From: an uncultured Actinomyces sp.
GTDB lineage: Bacteria > Actinomycetota > Actinomycetes > Actinomycetales > Actinomycetaceae
Direction: 5' to 3'
Length of the DNA stretch: 5,125 nt
Assembly: GCA_938040725.1 (NCBI GenBank)
Contig: CALHZX010000108.1
Span: 1-5,125, forward strand
Under the pieces are notes generated by a model, which was not told the origin of the DNA, ran no database searches, and saw only the letters and a program-made list of their open reading frames with translations. The translations under genes were made by a program, and so were the position numbers. Shown here one piece after another: positions 1-5,125 of this stretch (its first letter is position 1; each line of letters starts with the position of its first letter).

Positions 1-221
1 GCCTCGCGGTCCTGCCAGCACTCGTAGATGTTGGGGCACCCGGCCTCCGCACACACCGTGTGCAGCCCCTTCGCATGCGAGAGCGAGCGCATGTCCTGGT
101 AGTTCTCGCCGGCCCTAGCGGTCGTGCGGATCCACTCGGGCTTCTTCTCGATCGGCGTTTGAGAGTTACGCACCTCGATGCGCAGGAGCTTGCGTCCTTC
201 GGGATCGGGCAGGGTACTCAT
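1..221 (-). CDS. lipA: Lipoyl synthase, N-terminal part (runs off the left edge)
   Basis: Radical-SAM lipoyl synthase, which inserts two sulfur atoms into protein-bound octanoyl groups to make lipoyl cofactor in the cytoplasm. Only the first 73 codons are in the window. Visible are the conserved N-terminal KPEWIR segment (residues 27-32) and the auxiliary [4Fe-4S] cluster motif CX4CX5C (Cys57, Cys62, Cys68 in CAEAGCPNIYEC). This auxiliary cluster supplies sulfur and separates LipA from other radical-SAM enzymes. The radical-SAM CX3CX2C motif would lie beyond the left edge. The ATG at 221-219 overlaps the lipB stop codon (ATGA), and the protein then reads in the family register, so the start is well supported. 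Translation is probably coupled to lipB. Identification is firm; completeness of the gene cannot be judged. Confidence 0.96.
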   Translation of the reverse strand, partial: MSTLPDPEGRKLLRIEVRNSQTPIEKKPEWIRTTARAGENYQDMRSLSHAKGLHTVCAEAGCPNIYECWQDRE

Positions 222-895
222 AGCGTTGACCTCGTCGTATAGGAAACAGAAGTGGGAGTGGTCGCCAGGCAGGGGGAGATGCGTTCCACCATGCGTGGGA
301 GAAGTTCGGCGGCGGCGTGCGTCACCGTCGTGTGGATGCCCTCCCACGACAGGGAGGTCACGTCAGCGTCGGTGAGGCCACAGGGGATGATGCCTTCGAA
401 AGCATGTGCAGGGTCGATGTCGACGTTGAGGGCGATGCCGTGCAGGGTCGCTCCGCGCGCGACCTTCAGACCAATCGCGCAGATCTTGCGGTCGCGGCGT
501 CCCTCTTCGGTGAGCCACACGCCCGCGCGTCCCTCGACGCGGTGCACCGGCAGGTCCCAGACCTCGCGCACGGTGTCGATCACCGAGGCCTCGACGGCGC
601 GGATCCACTGGACGAGATCGACGGGCTCACGCAGCCGAACAACGGGGTAGACGACGACCTGTCCGGGACCGTGCCACGTGGCCGATCCCGCGCGGTCCGT
701 GCGGATGATGGGGATCGTCGTCGAGGGAATATCCTGCGGCTTCGTGTGGCGGCCCGCCGTCCACGTGGGCGTAAATTGAGAAACGATGAGCGTGTCCTCG
801 CCGCCGGCGAGGATTTCCTCGTGCAAGGAGCGCTGAAGCGCATCAACCTGCGTGTAATCGACCAGCCCCTGGTCGAGGAGACTCAAAATCTGCAC
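218..895 (-). CDS. lipB: Octanoyl-[acyl-carrier-protein]:protein N-octanoyltransferase
   Basis: LipB (225 aa) transfers octanoate from acyl-ACP to the lipoyl-domain lysine of 2-oxoacid dehydrogenase E2 or glycine-cleavage H protein. The family signatures are present: TWHGPGQVVVYP (residues 73-84), RKICAIGLKV (136-145) with the catalytic Lys137, LHGIALNV (151-158), and PCGLTDADVTSL (171-182) with the acyl-carrying Cys172. The frame stays open far upstream into the opposite-strand gene. I chose the GTG at 895-893 because it puts the start about 10 residues before the conserved VDY, as in mycobacterial LipB, and because a -10-like TATGAT ends exactly 6 nt before it. A TTG three codons later is the alternative. 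Two positions differ from the usual family motifs: the EHP-type motif reads SQFTP (39-43) and RGG reads RAG (68-70). The stop overlaps the lipA start, so the pair forms an operon. Confidence 0.94.
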   Translation of the reverse strand: MQILSLLDQGLVDYTQVDALQRSLHEEILAGGEDTLIVSQFTPTWTAGRHTKPQDIPSTTIPIIRTDRAGSATWHGPGQVVVYPVVRLREPVDLVQWIRAVEASVIDTVREVWDLPVHRVEGRAGVWLTEEGRRDRKICAIGLKVARGATLHGIALNVDIDPAHAFEGIIPCGLTDADVTSLSWEGIHTTVTHAAAELLPRMVERISPCLATTPTSVSYTTRSTL

Positions 896-907
896 GTTGT
901 GATCATA
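896..907 (-). promoter_or_regulatory. Putative leaderless promoter (-10 element) of lipBA
   Basis: On the minus strand a TATGAT hexamer (plus positions 907-902) is followed by exactly 6 nt and then the GTG start of lipB. That spacing would place transcription initiation at or next to the start codon. No Shine-Dalgarno-like sequence lies in those 6 nt, which fits a leaderless mRNA, a common class in actinobacteria. The -35 match is weak: TAGCAA at 17 bp spacing, 3 of 6 to the consensus. This is an inference from sequence alone. Confidence 0.45.
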
Positions 908-943
908 GTCGGGGGTAGGGTCCCTTGCTAGATGGGGGTCCGG

Positions 944-955
944 TATGCTTGACGC
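944..955 (+). promoter_or_regulatory. Putative leaderless promoter (-10 element) of the NIF3-family gene
   Basis: TATGCT at 944-949 is followed by TGACGC and then the ATG at 956, again a 6 nt gap with no ribosome binding site. This mirrors the element on the other strand. The predicted -35 zones of the two promoters would overlap at about 921-930, so the two transcription units may compete for or share a regulator. No good -35 hexamer is visible for this direction. Confidence 0.42.
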
Positions 956-1870
956 ATGCAGTCTTCGTCTCACCCCAATGGTCGTTCTATCACGGCCGAT
1001 ACGTCCGCATCGAAGTGGACTGTCGGCGACGTCATGGCCCTCATGGAATCCTGGTATCCCGCGGCGACGGCGCAGTCCTGGGATCGTGTCGGGCTCATCC
1101 TCGGAGACCCGGACGCGCCCGTTCGGTCGATTCTCCTCGCGCTCGATCCCACCGCGGCCATTGCCGAGCAGGCCGTCGCAGGGCCCGACGGGGACGGTGT
1201 CTCCTACGACATGGTGATCACCCACCACCCGTTGCTCCTGCGTGGTGCTTCCTTCCTGCCCGTCACCGACCCGAAGGGGAGCGTCGTCACGACTCTCATC
1301 CGCTCCGGTATCGCCCTGTTCAACGCACACACTAACGCGGATGTGGCCTGCGACGGCGTCGCGACGGCGCTCGCCAACCTGATCGGGCTGCGCGATACCG
1401 CGCCGCTGGAGCCGTGTGGAACCGACGCCGAGGGACACGACATCGGCCTGGGACGTGTCGGCACCGTCGACGAGACCACGCTCGGGGCCTTCGCAGACCA
1501 TGTGGCATCCGTGCTGCCTGCGGGCCCCTCCGGTCTCTTCGTCGGTGGAGACGAGAACGCGACGGTTCGCCGCGTAGCCGTTCTGGGCGGCGCAGGGGAT
1601 AGCGCGCTCGAGGCGGCTCGAGATGCGGGAGTTGACGTGTACCTCACGGCGGACTTGCGCCACCACCCCGCCTCCGAGCACCTCGAGGGCGGTGCTCCCG
1701 CGTTGTTGTGCGGATCGCACTGGGCGACAGAGTCACCGTGGCTGCCCGTCCTCGCACGCAAGCTACGCGAGGCCGCCAGCGGCGCCGATGTGGAACTTCG
1801 CGTGGAAGTCTCTACGATTGTCACCGAGCCATGGACCAGTCACCGAGTCACCCAGGGAGAACTAGCGTGA
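956..1870 (+). CDS. NIF3/YbgI family dinuclear-metal protein (DUF34, 'GTP cyclohydrolase 1 type 2')
   Basis: A 304 aa member of the NIF3/DUF34 family, toroidal cytoplasmic proteins that bind two metal ions. The exact reaction is unsettled; the label GTP cyclohydrolase I type 2 is common but rests on limited evidence. Visible family motifs are SWDRVGLILGDP (residues 41-52), VITHHPLL (88-95, His90/His91), FNAHTNADV (122-130, His125 and Asp129), a TADLRHHP version of the TGD-x-x-H motif (231-238) and SHWATESPWLP (254-264, His255 and Glu259). The metal-site His/Asp/Glu residues therefore appear intact. The ATG at 956 is the only reasonable start: it lies about 20 residues before the conserved WTVGDV segment and follows a -10-like hexamer, with no Shine-Dalgarno. 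The stop overlaps the next gene's GTG (GTGA), implying translational coupling. NIF3 next to a CdsZ-type gene is a recurrent actinobacterial pairing. Confidence 0.93.
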   Translation: MQSSSHPNGRSITADTSASKWTVGDVMALMESWYPAATAQSWDRVGLILGDPDAPVRSILLALDPTAAIAEQAVAGPDGDGVSYDMVITHHPLLLRGASFLPVTDPKGSVVTTLIRSGIALFNAHTNADVACDGVATALANLIGLRDTAPLEPCGTDAEGHDIGLGRVGTVDETTLGAFADHVASVLPAGPSGLFVGGDENATVRRVAVLGGAGDSALEAARDAGVDVYLTADLRHHPASEHLEGGAPALLCGSHWATESPWLPVLARKLREAASGADVELRVEVSTIVTEPWTSHRVTQGELA

Positions 1871-2610
1871 AAGCATCGCACACCGACCAGCTCGAGCTCC
1901 TCGAGCTTCAGAAGCTCGACCAGAAGGAGTCGGCGCTGCGCCACAAGCGCGATTCTCACCCCGCGCACGCGACGGTTCGCGAGTTCGCCGGTCGCGTCGC
2001 CGACCTGCAGCGCGCAGCTATCAGCCAGAACGCGGTCATCGCGGACACCAGCCGCGAGGTGACGCGCATCGAAGAGGAGATCGCGAAGGTCTCCGAGCGC
2101 CGCAAGCGCCAGCAGGCACGTATCGACAACAACCAGGTGCCCCTGCGTGATATCTCGCTGATGGAGCATGAGATCGCTCAAATGGATCGTCGCCTCGCCA
2201 AACTTGAGGACGATCAGGTGGAGGCCGAGGAACGTGTCGAGGCCGCTCGGGCCACACAGGCCAAGATGAAGGCCGAGGCTTCGGCCATTGCCGCCGACAT
2301 CGAGGCGCTGAAGGCTCAGTTCGAGGCTGATGTCGCCGATGCGGACGATGAACTGCGCCGCGTCATCGCCGCCCGACGCGAGCTTGCCGGTCGCCTGCCC
2401 GCGGACCTCGTCGAGGAATACGAGGACGCGCGCCGACGCAACGGTGCTCTCGCGGTTATTGAGGTGCGAGACGGCTACGGCATTGGTGTCGCCGCTGACC
2501 TGAGCCCGATGGAACTCGAGCGCATCCGTCTGACGCCCGCTGACGAGCTCTACCTGACCGAAGACACTTCACAGATCGTCGTACGGACCGCTGCGAACAC
2601 GCCGCGCTGA
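1867..2610 (+). CDS. Coiled-coil protein of the COG1579/CdsZ zinc-ribbon family, with all zinc-ligand cysteines lost
   Basis: A 247 aa protein. Residues about 8-175 are rich in Leu, Glu, Lys, Arg and Ala in a heptad-like pattern and should form a long antiparallel coiled coil. Residues 178-241 follow the family's C-terminal region: LPADLVEEYE, then a DLSPMELERIR block (211-221) and an IVVRT ending (237-241). In relatives these blocks frame a C4 zinc ribbon (CxxC ... CxxC). Aligned by DLSP and IVVRT, the four cysteine positions here are Gly205, Val208, Thr231 and Thr234, and the protein has no cysteine anywhere, so it should not bind zinc in this way. The family's role is poorly defined; mycobacterial CdsZ and Helicobacter HP0958/FlgZ are named relatives. 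I chose the GTG at 1867 because it overlaps the NIF3 stop (GTGA) and begins the conserved MKASHTDQ-type N-terminus; an upstream extension would only read into the NIF3 gene. Its stop is 2 bp from a convergent stop. Confidence 0.85.
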   Translation: MKASHTDQLELLELQKLDQKESALRHKRDSHPAHATVREFAGRVADLQRAAISQNAVIADTSREVTRIEEEIAKVSERRKRQQARIDNNQVPLRDISLMEHEIAQMDRRLAKLEDDQVEAEERVEAARATQAKMKAEASAIAADIEALKAQFEADVADADDELRRVIAARRELAGRLPADLVEEYEDARRRNGALAVIEVRDGYGIGVAADLSPMELERIRLTPADELYLTEDTSQIVVRTAANTPR

Positions 2611-2612
2611 GC

Positions 2613-3950
2613 CTAGGTGCGAACCGCGTAGACGTCCGCCAGATAAAAGCCCTGCCTGCTCTTCGTGACCGTCACCCGGACCTGGGTGGCGGTCACGGGC
2701 GTCTCCAGGGTGATGATGCGTCGGTAGCCCACGCAGTGCACGTGAGCGATCTCTCGGTCTGTCTCGCCGTTCATTGACGAGGTCACGACGGCTTCGTCGA
2801 TGCGCTGCCCCTGCGCGATGTCCTCCTCAAGGACGATGGCGCCAACGCTACGCGGTGCGTCGAAACACAGCGTGACGTCGTTGTTGTCGTCCTCGCGGGA
2901 GGCGTCGATGCGGCGCGAGCGGAAGTCGGCGATCTTGTCACCGAGGCGCGCGAGAACCTCGATGTCGGCATCGGCGAGAAGGCCGTCGCGGTTCGGGGGA
3001 ACGTTCAATAAGAATGTTGCGTTGCCGCCGACCGAGCCCTTCCAGATCGAGAACAGTTCGTCGACGCTGCGCACCTGGGAGTCTTCGGCGTCGTGGTGGA
3101 ACCAGCCCTTACGCGTCGAGGTGTTGACCTCGGCGGGGTACCAGGCGAGGGGACCAGAGTAGTGGGCCAAGGCCGCGCGCGAGCCGAGGTCCTCGTCGCC
3201 GGAAGCCACCTGACGGGAGAAGTCGCCGTCGTCGGCCTTCTGTGACTTCTCTGCGGTGTGCTCGGCCTCACGCAGAGAGGCGGGAACGACCGACCATTCG
3301 TTGGCTCGAACGGACCCAGCCTCGTTGCCGCACCAGCGCACGTCCGGGCCGCACACGGAGATCACGGCCTCGGGGGCCAGAGCACGGACCGTATCGTAGG
3401 TGCGTTGCCAGTCGTAAACCTGGACCTTGCCGTTGGGGCCTTCACCGCACGCGCCGTCGAGCCAGACGGAAAACACTGGGCCGTAGTGGGTGAGCAGCTC
3501 GATGAGCTGGTTGATGTAAAAGTCGTTGTACGCCTCGCCCTGGCCGTAAGTCGGCTCGGTCATGTCCCAGGGGGAGAGGTAGATGCCGAACTTGAGGCCG
3601 TGGCGCGCAGCCGCGTCCGACACCTCGTGCACGAGGTCGCCGCGCCCGCCCTTCCATGGCGAGGATGCCACTGAGTACTTCGTATACGCGGAGGGCCACA
3701 GGCAGAAGCCGTCATGGTGTTTGCACGTCAGAATCACGCCGGTCATCCCGGCGCTCACGAGGGTGCGCATCCACTGATCGACATCGACGCTGCTCGGATT
3801 GAAGAGCGCGGGATCCTCGTGGCCCTCACCCCACTCGCGGTCCGTCATCGTGTTCATTCCGAAGTGTATGAACGCGTACATCTCCATTTTTTGCCACTGG
3901 AGCTGACGGTGGGTGGGCCGAATATTGGCCAGGTAGTCCTCGTTGATCAT
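2613..3950 (-). CDS. Alpha-L-fucosidase, glycoside hydrolase family 29
   Basis: A retaining exo-fucosidase of about 445 aa that releases L-fucose from fucosylated glycans. Numbered from the ATG at 3950: YAFIHFGMNT (25-34), TCKHHDGFCLWPS (75-87, His78/His79), LKFGIYLSPWD (119-129), FSVWLDGACGEGPNG (160-174) with the expected nucleophile Asp165, CGPDVRWCGNEAG (200-212), NEWSVVP (217-223), KGWFHH (281-286) and FLLNVPPNRDGLL (313-325). The layout resembles bacterial GH29 enzymes of the alpha-1,3/1,4 type (subfamily B), but that placement and the acid/base residue need an alignment. Residues about 345-445 look like a beta-sandwich ending in LADVYAVRT. No signal peptide, membrane segment or sortase motif is visible, so it is probably cytoplasmic. 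The ATG has a GGA about 10 nt upstream; the in-frame GTG at 3965, with no clear ribosome site, is the alternative. It lies 79 bp downstream of yaaA and may be cotranscribed with it. Confidence 0.93.
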   Translation of the reverse strand: MINEDYLANIRPTHRQLQWQKMEMYAFIHFGMNTMTDREWGEGHEDPALFNPSSVDVDQWMRTLVSAGMTGVILTCKHHDGFCLWPSAYTKYSVASSPWKGGRGDLVHEVSDAAARHGLKFGIYLSPWDMTEPTYGQGEAYNDFYINQLIELLTHYGPVFSVWLDGACGEGPNGKVQVYDWQRTYDTVRALAPEAVISVCGPDVRWCGNEAGSVRANEWSVVPASLREAEHTAEKSQKADDGDFSRQVASGDEDLGSRAALAHYSGPLAWYPAEVNTSTRKGWFHHDAEDSQVRSVDELFSIWKGSVGGNATFLLNVPPNRDGLLADADIEVLARLGDKIADFRSRRIDASREDDNNDVTLCFDAPRSVGAIVLEEDIAQGQRIDEAVVTSSMNGETDREIAHVHCVGYRRIITLETPVTATQVRVTVTKSRQGFYLADVYAVRT

Positions 3951-3989
3951 GCCTATGGTTTCCACTTGATGGCCGACTTATCGACCGGG

Positions 3990-4003
3990 CCTGCACCCTG
4001 CAC
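3990..4003. repeat. Perfect 7 bp tandem repeat in the yaaA-fucosidase gap
   Basis: CCTGCAC occurs twice head to tail in the 79 bp space between the yaaA stop and the fucosidase ATG. An odd 9 bp palindrome, TTCCGGGAA (4005-4013), follows directly. A candidate minus-strand -10 (TATCCT, plus 4020-4015) lies just upstream of both. This cluster could be a regulator site for the fucosidase, but a repeat this short can arise by chance in GC-rich DNA. I see no strong terminator hairpin in the gap. Confidence 0.3.
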
Positions 4004-4029
4004 GTTCCGGGAAAAGGATAGCCTACCGG

Positions 4030-4842
4030 TCAGTGCGTGACCAATGTAACTGTACGTGTCGATCCGCCCTTCTTGGTCAACTTTTCGGGGCCGTACTCAA
4101 CGTCCGTCACGCCGTGTTCGCTCCCTTTCGCATCAGTCAGTGACAGTGAGTATGCGGCATCTTTAAGGGCTTTCTCGACCTCGTTCGTTTCCTCGGCGCC
4201 GTAGCCACCCATCCCAAGGAGGAGGCCTGTGACCGCGCCGCGCCACCGCTTCGCGTCGTGCGAGATCACCGAGCGCTTGCCGTTTGCTTCGCGCTCGACG
4301 CGTAGTTCCCAGACACGTGCCCACGGGGCCTTGCATGCTGCGCGATAGGGGCCGCTTCGTGCGTCGATAATGATGCGCTGGGCGGCCTCGGGGGTCAGAG
4401 CCTCGTCAAGACGCGGTGCCCACCAGGTTGAGAGAACTCCCAGCTCGGGCAGCGACACGCCCATCGCGAGGCGGTGGTCGGGAATGAAGTCAGTGGGGGA
4501 GAGGACCCCGAAGAGACCCGAGAAAATCGCGATGTGGGACGCGCCGTCGCTTGCCCATGCTCCGGGTGCACACTGCTCGATCGCCTCGTAGAGCACGCCG
4601 GTAAAGAGTGACGAGGCTGGGGCACAAGGAGCGGATGTGAGCGTGGTGTTGACGGACAGATCGATTCGCGCGCCAACTTTCAGCACGGCCGCAGCGTTGG
4701 GACCGTCCCCGAGCGAGGTGAGCGTATCGCACACGGTGCGTCGGCTTGTTGCGAGGACAGCGTGCGACAGTGCGTTGATGGTGAGAGGCGGGCCTTGCGT
4801 GGGCGCGTTCTTCCCCTCCGACGGGGGCAACCAGATCAGCAT
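4030..4842 (-). CDS. yaaA: YaaA family protein (DUF328/UPF0246), peroxide stress response
   Basis: A 270 aa protein close to the usual family length (E. coli YaaA is about 258 aa). Motifs: MLIWLPPSEGKNAP (residues 1-14, the hallmark PPSEGK start), LFTGVLYEAI (79-88), IFSGLFGVLSPTDFIPDHRLAMG (106-128, positions only partly invariant), LGVLSTWWAPRLDEAL (134-149) and SHDAKRWRG (194-202). In E. coli YaaA is induced by peroxide and limits intracellular unincorporated iron and DNA damage; it also binds DNA. Carrying that role over to this organism is inference. I chose the ATG at 4842 because the family begins directly with MLI-LPPSEGK and an AGGGTGG sequence lies 5 nt upstream; the in-frame GTG at 4851 would destroy that spacing. 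No OxyR-type or other operator is recognisable in the 49 bp gap to the divergent rnpB. Confidence 0.92.
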   Translation of the reverse strand: MLIWLPPSEGKNAPTQGPPLTINALSHAVLATSRRTVCDTLTSLGDGPNAAAVLKVGARIDLSVNTTLTSAPCAPASSLFTGVLYEAIEQCAPGAWASDGASHIAIFSGLFGVLSPTDFIPDHRLAMGVSLPELGVLSTWWAPRLDEALTPEAAQRIIIDARSGPYRAACKAPWARVWELRVEREANGKRSVISHDAKRWRGAVTGLLLGMGGYGAEETNEVEKALKDAAYSLSLTDAKGSEHGVTDVEYGPEKLTKKGGSTRTVTLVTH

Positions 4843-4879
4843 GATGACCACCCTATCGCGGGGCTGGGACCATGCGCGC

Positions 4880-4885
4880 TATGAT
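4880..4885 (+). promoter_or_regulatory. Putative -10 element of the rnpB promoter
   Basis: TATGAT at 4880-4885 lies about 7 nt before position 4892, where alignment by eye with the Streptomyces RNase P RNA puts the mature 5' end. No convincing -35 hexamer is visible around 4856-4862 (GC-rich). The element sits in the 49 bp gap shared with the divergently read yaaA gene. Confidence 0.45.
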
Positions 4886-4891
4886 CTATGC

Positions 4892-5125
4892 GGATCTGTC
4901 GGTTGGGCGGCCGCGCGCGGGAACGCTCGAGGAACGTCCGGGCTCCACAGGGCAGGGTGATGGCTAACAGCCACCCGGGGTAACCCGCGGGACAGTGCCA
5001 CAGAAAACAAACCACCGGCGCACACGCGTCGGTAAGGGTGAAAAGGTGAGGTAAGAGCTCACCAGCGGCGCGGGCGACCGCGTCGGCTAGGTAAACCCCA
5101 CCCGGAGCAAGACCGAGCAGCAGGC
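4892..5125 (+). ncRNA. rnpB: RNase P RNA, 5' portion (bacterial type A, actinobacterial), cut by the right edge
   Basis: This is the catalytic RNA of ribonuclease P, which trims the 5' leader of precursor tRNAs. The hallmark GAGGAACGTCCGGGCTCC block (about 4929-4946, conserved region I and the P4 5' strand) is followed by ACAG-GCAGGGTGATGGCTAAC and CCACCCGGGGTAACCCGCGGGACAGTGCC. Then come CACAGAAAACA (about 4999-5009), GGTAAGGGTGAAAAGGTG (5031-5048), GTAAGAGCTCACCAGC (5051-5066) and GGCTAGGTAAACCCCACCCGGAGCAAG (about 5085-5111). These match the order in Streptomyces-type RNase P RNA. The 5' end is approximate (within about 5 nt), and the 3' half, including the P4 3' strand, lies outside the window. 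The transcript diverges from yaaA. Confidence 0.95.

Noticed and set aside
317..931. 204-codon plus-strand ORF across lipB
   Set aside because: It is antisense to lipB, has biased Arg/Asp composition typical of GC-rich shadow frames, and resembles no family I know.
896..1720. Minus-strand open frame extending lipB upstream to give a 500-codon ORF
   Set aside because: The upstream 275 codons lie opposite the well-supported NIF3 gene, have low-complexity Arg/Gly/Asp-rich content and show no LipB homology. LipB normally starts about 10 residues before VDY.
1204..1824. 206-codon minus-strand ORF inside the NIF3 gene
   Set aside because: It is an Arg/Ser/Ala/Pro-rich shadow of the plus-strand gene, with no recognisable motif or ribosome site.
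1708..1866. N-terminal extension of the coiled-coil protein by 53 codons
   Set aside because: It would lie wholly inside the NIF3 gene in another frame and read as Arg-rich noise. The GTG at 1867 gives the family N-terminus and the GTGA overlap.
3258..3674. Plus-strand ORF opposite the fucosidase
   Set aside because: The minus-strand frame carries clear GH29 motifs throughout. The plus frame has none.
3983..4031. GACCGG ... CCGGTC inverted repeat as a terminator after yaaA
   Set aside because: The arms are only 6 bp, the loop is 37 nt, one arm overlaps the yaaA stop codon, and no U-tract follows.
4637..4960. Plus-strand ORF spanning the yaaA/rnpB junction
   Set aside because: It runs antisense to yaaA and then into the structured RNase P RNA. 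Both explain the sequence better.

Overview
The window is a gene-dense, GC-rich stretch of an actinobacterial chromosome. Three things point this way: GTG starts and strong G/C third-position bias, an RNase P RNA whose conserved blocks read like the Streptomyces type, and the actinobacterial pairing of a NIF3-family gene with a coiled-coil/zinc-ribbon gene close to rnpB. An Actinomyces/Schaalia-type host is my inference from overall protein character; no marker in the window proves it.

Layout from left to right. Positions 1-895 (minus strand) hold the lipoate pathway genes lipB and the start of lipA, read leftwards with an ATGA stop/start overlap; lipA runs off the left edge. A 60 bp divergent intergenic region (896-955) has a -10-like hexamer exactly 6 nt before each start codon, so both flanking genes may be leaderless. 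Positions 956-2610 (plus) hold a NIF3/YbgI-family metalloprotein gene and a coiled-coil gene of the COG1579/CdsZ family, joined by a GTGA overlap. Two bases after the second stop codon comes the stop of a convergent GH29 alpha-L-fucosidase gene (2613-3950, minus). Upstream of that on the same strand is a YaaA/DUF328 gene (4030-4842). A 49 bp divergent gap then leads to the 5' half of rnpB (RNase P RNA, about 4892 to the right edge, plus).

Functionally, LipB moves octanoyl groups from acyl carrier protein to lipoyl domains and LipA inserts the two sulfurs, supplying lipoylated 2-oxoacid dehydrogenase and/or glycine-cleavage proteins. The fucosidase has no visible export signal and probably acts on imported fucosylated oligosaccharides in the cytoplasm; no transporter or fucose-catabolic gene is visible here. 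YaaA is linked in other bacteria to limiting iron-driven oxidative damage.

The most unusual observation is that the CdsZ-like protein keeps the zinc-ribbon framework but has lost all four zinc-ligand cysteines; the whole protein contains no cysteine. Second, the fucosidase and yaaA genes sit between cdsZ and rnpB, where many actinobacteria carry an RNase H/phosphatase gene. I found no CRISPR, insertion sequence, tRNA, phage gene or clearly new multi-gene system.
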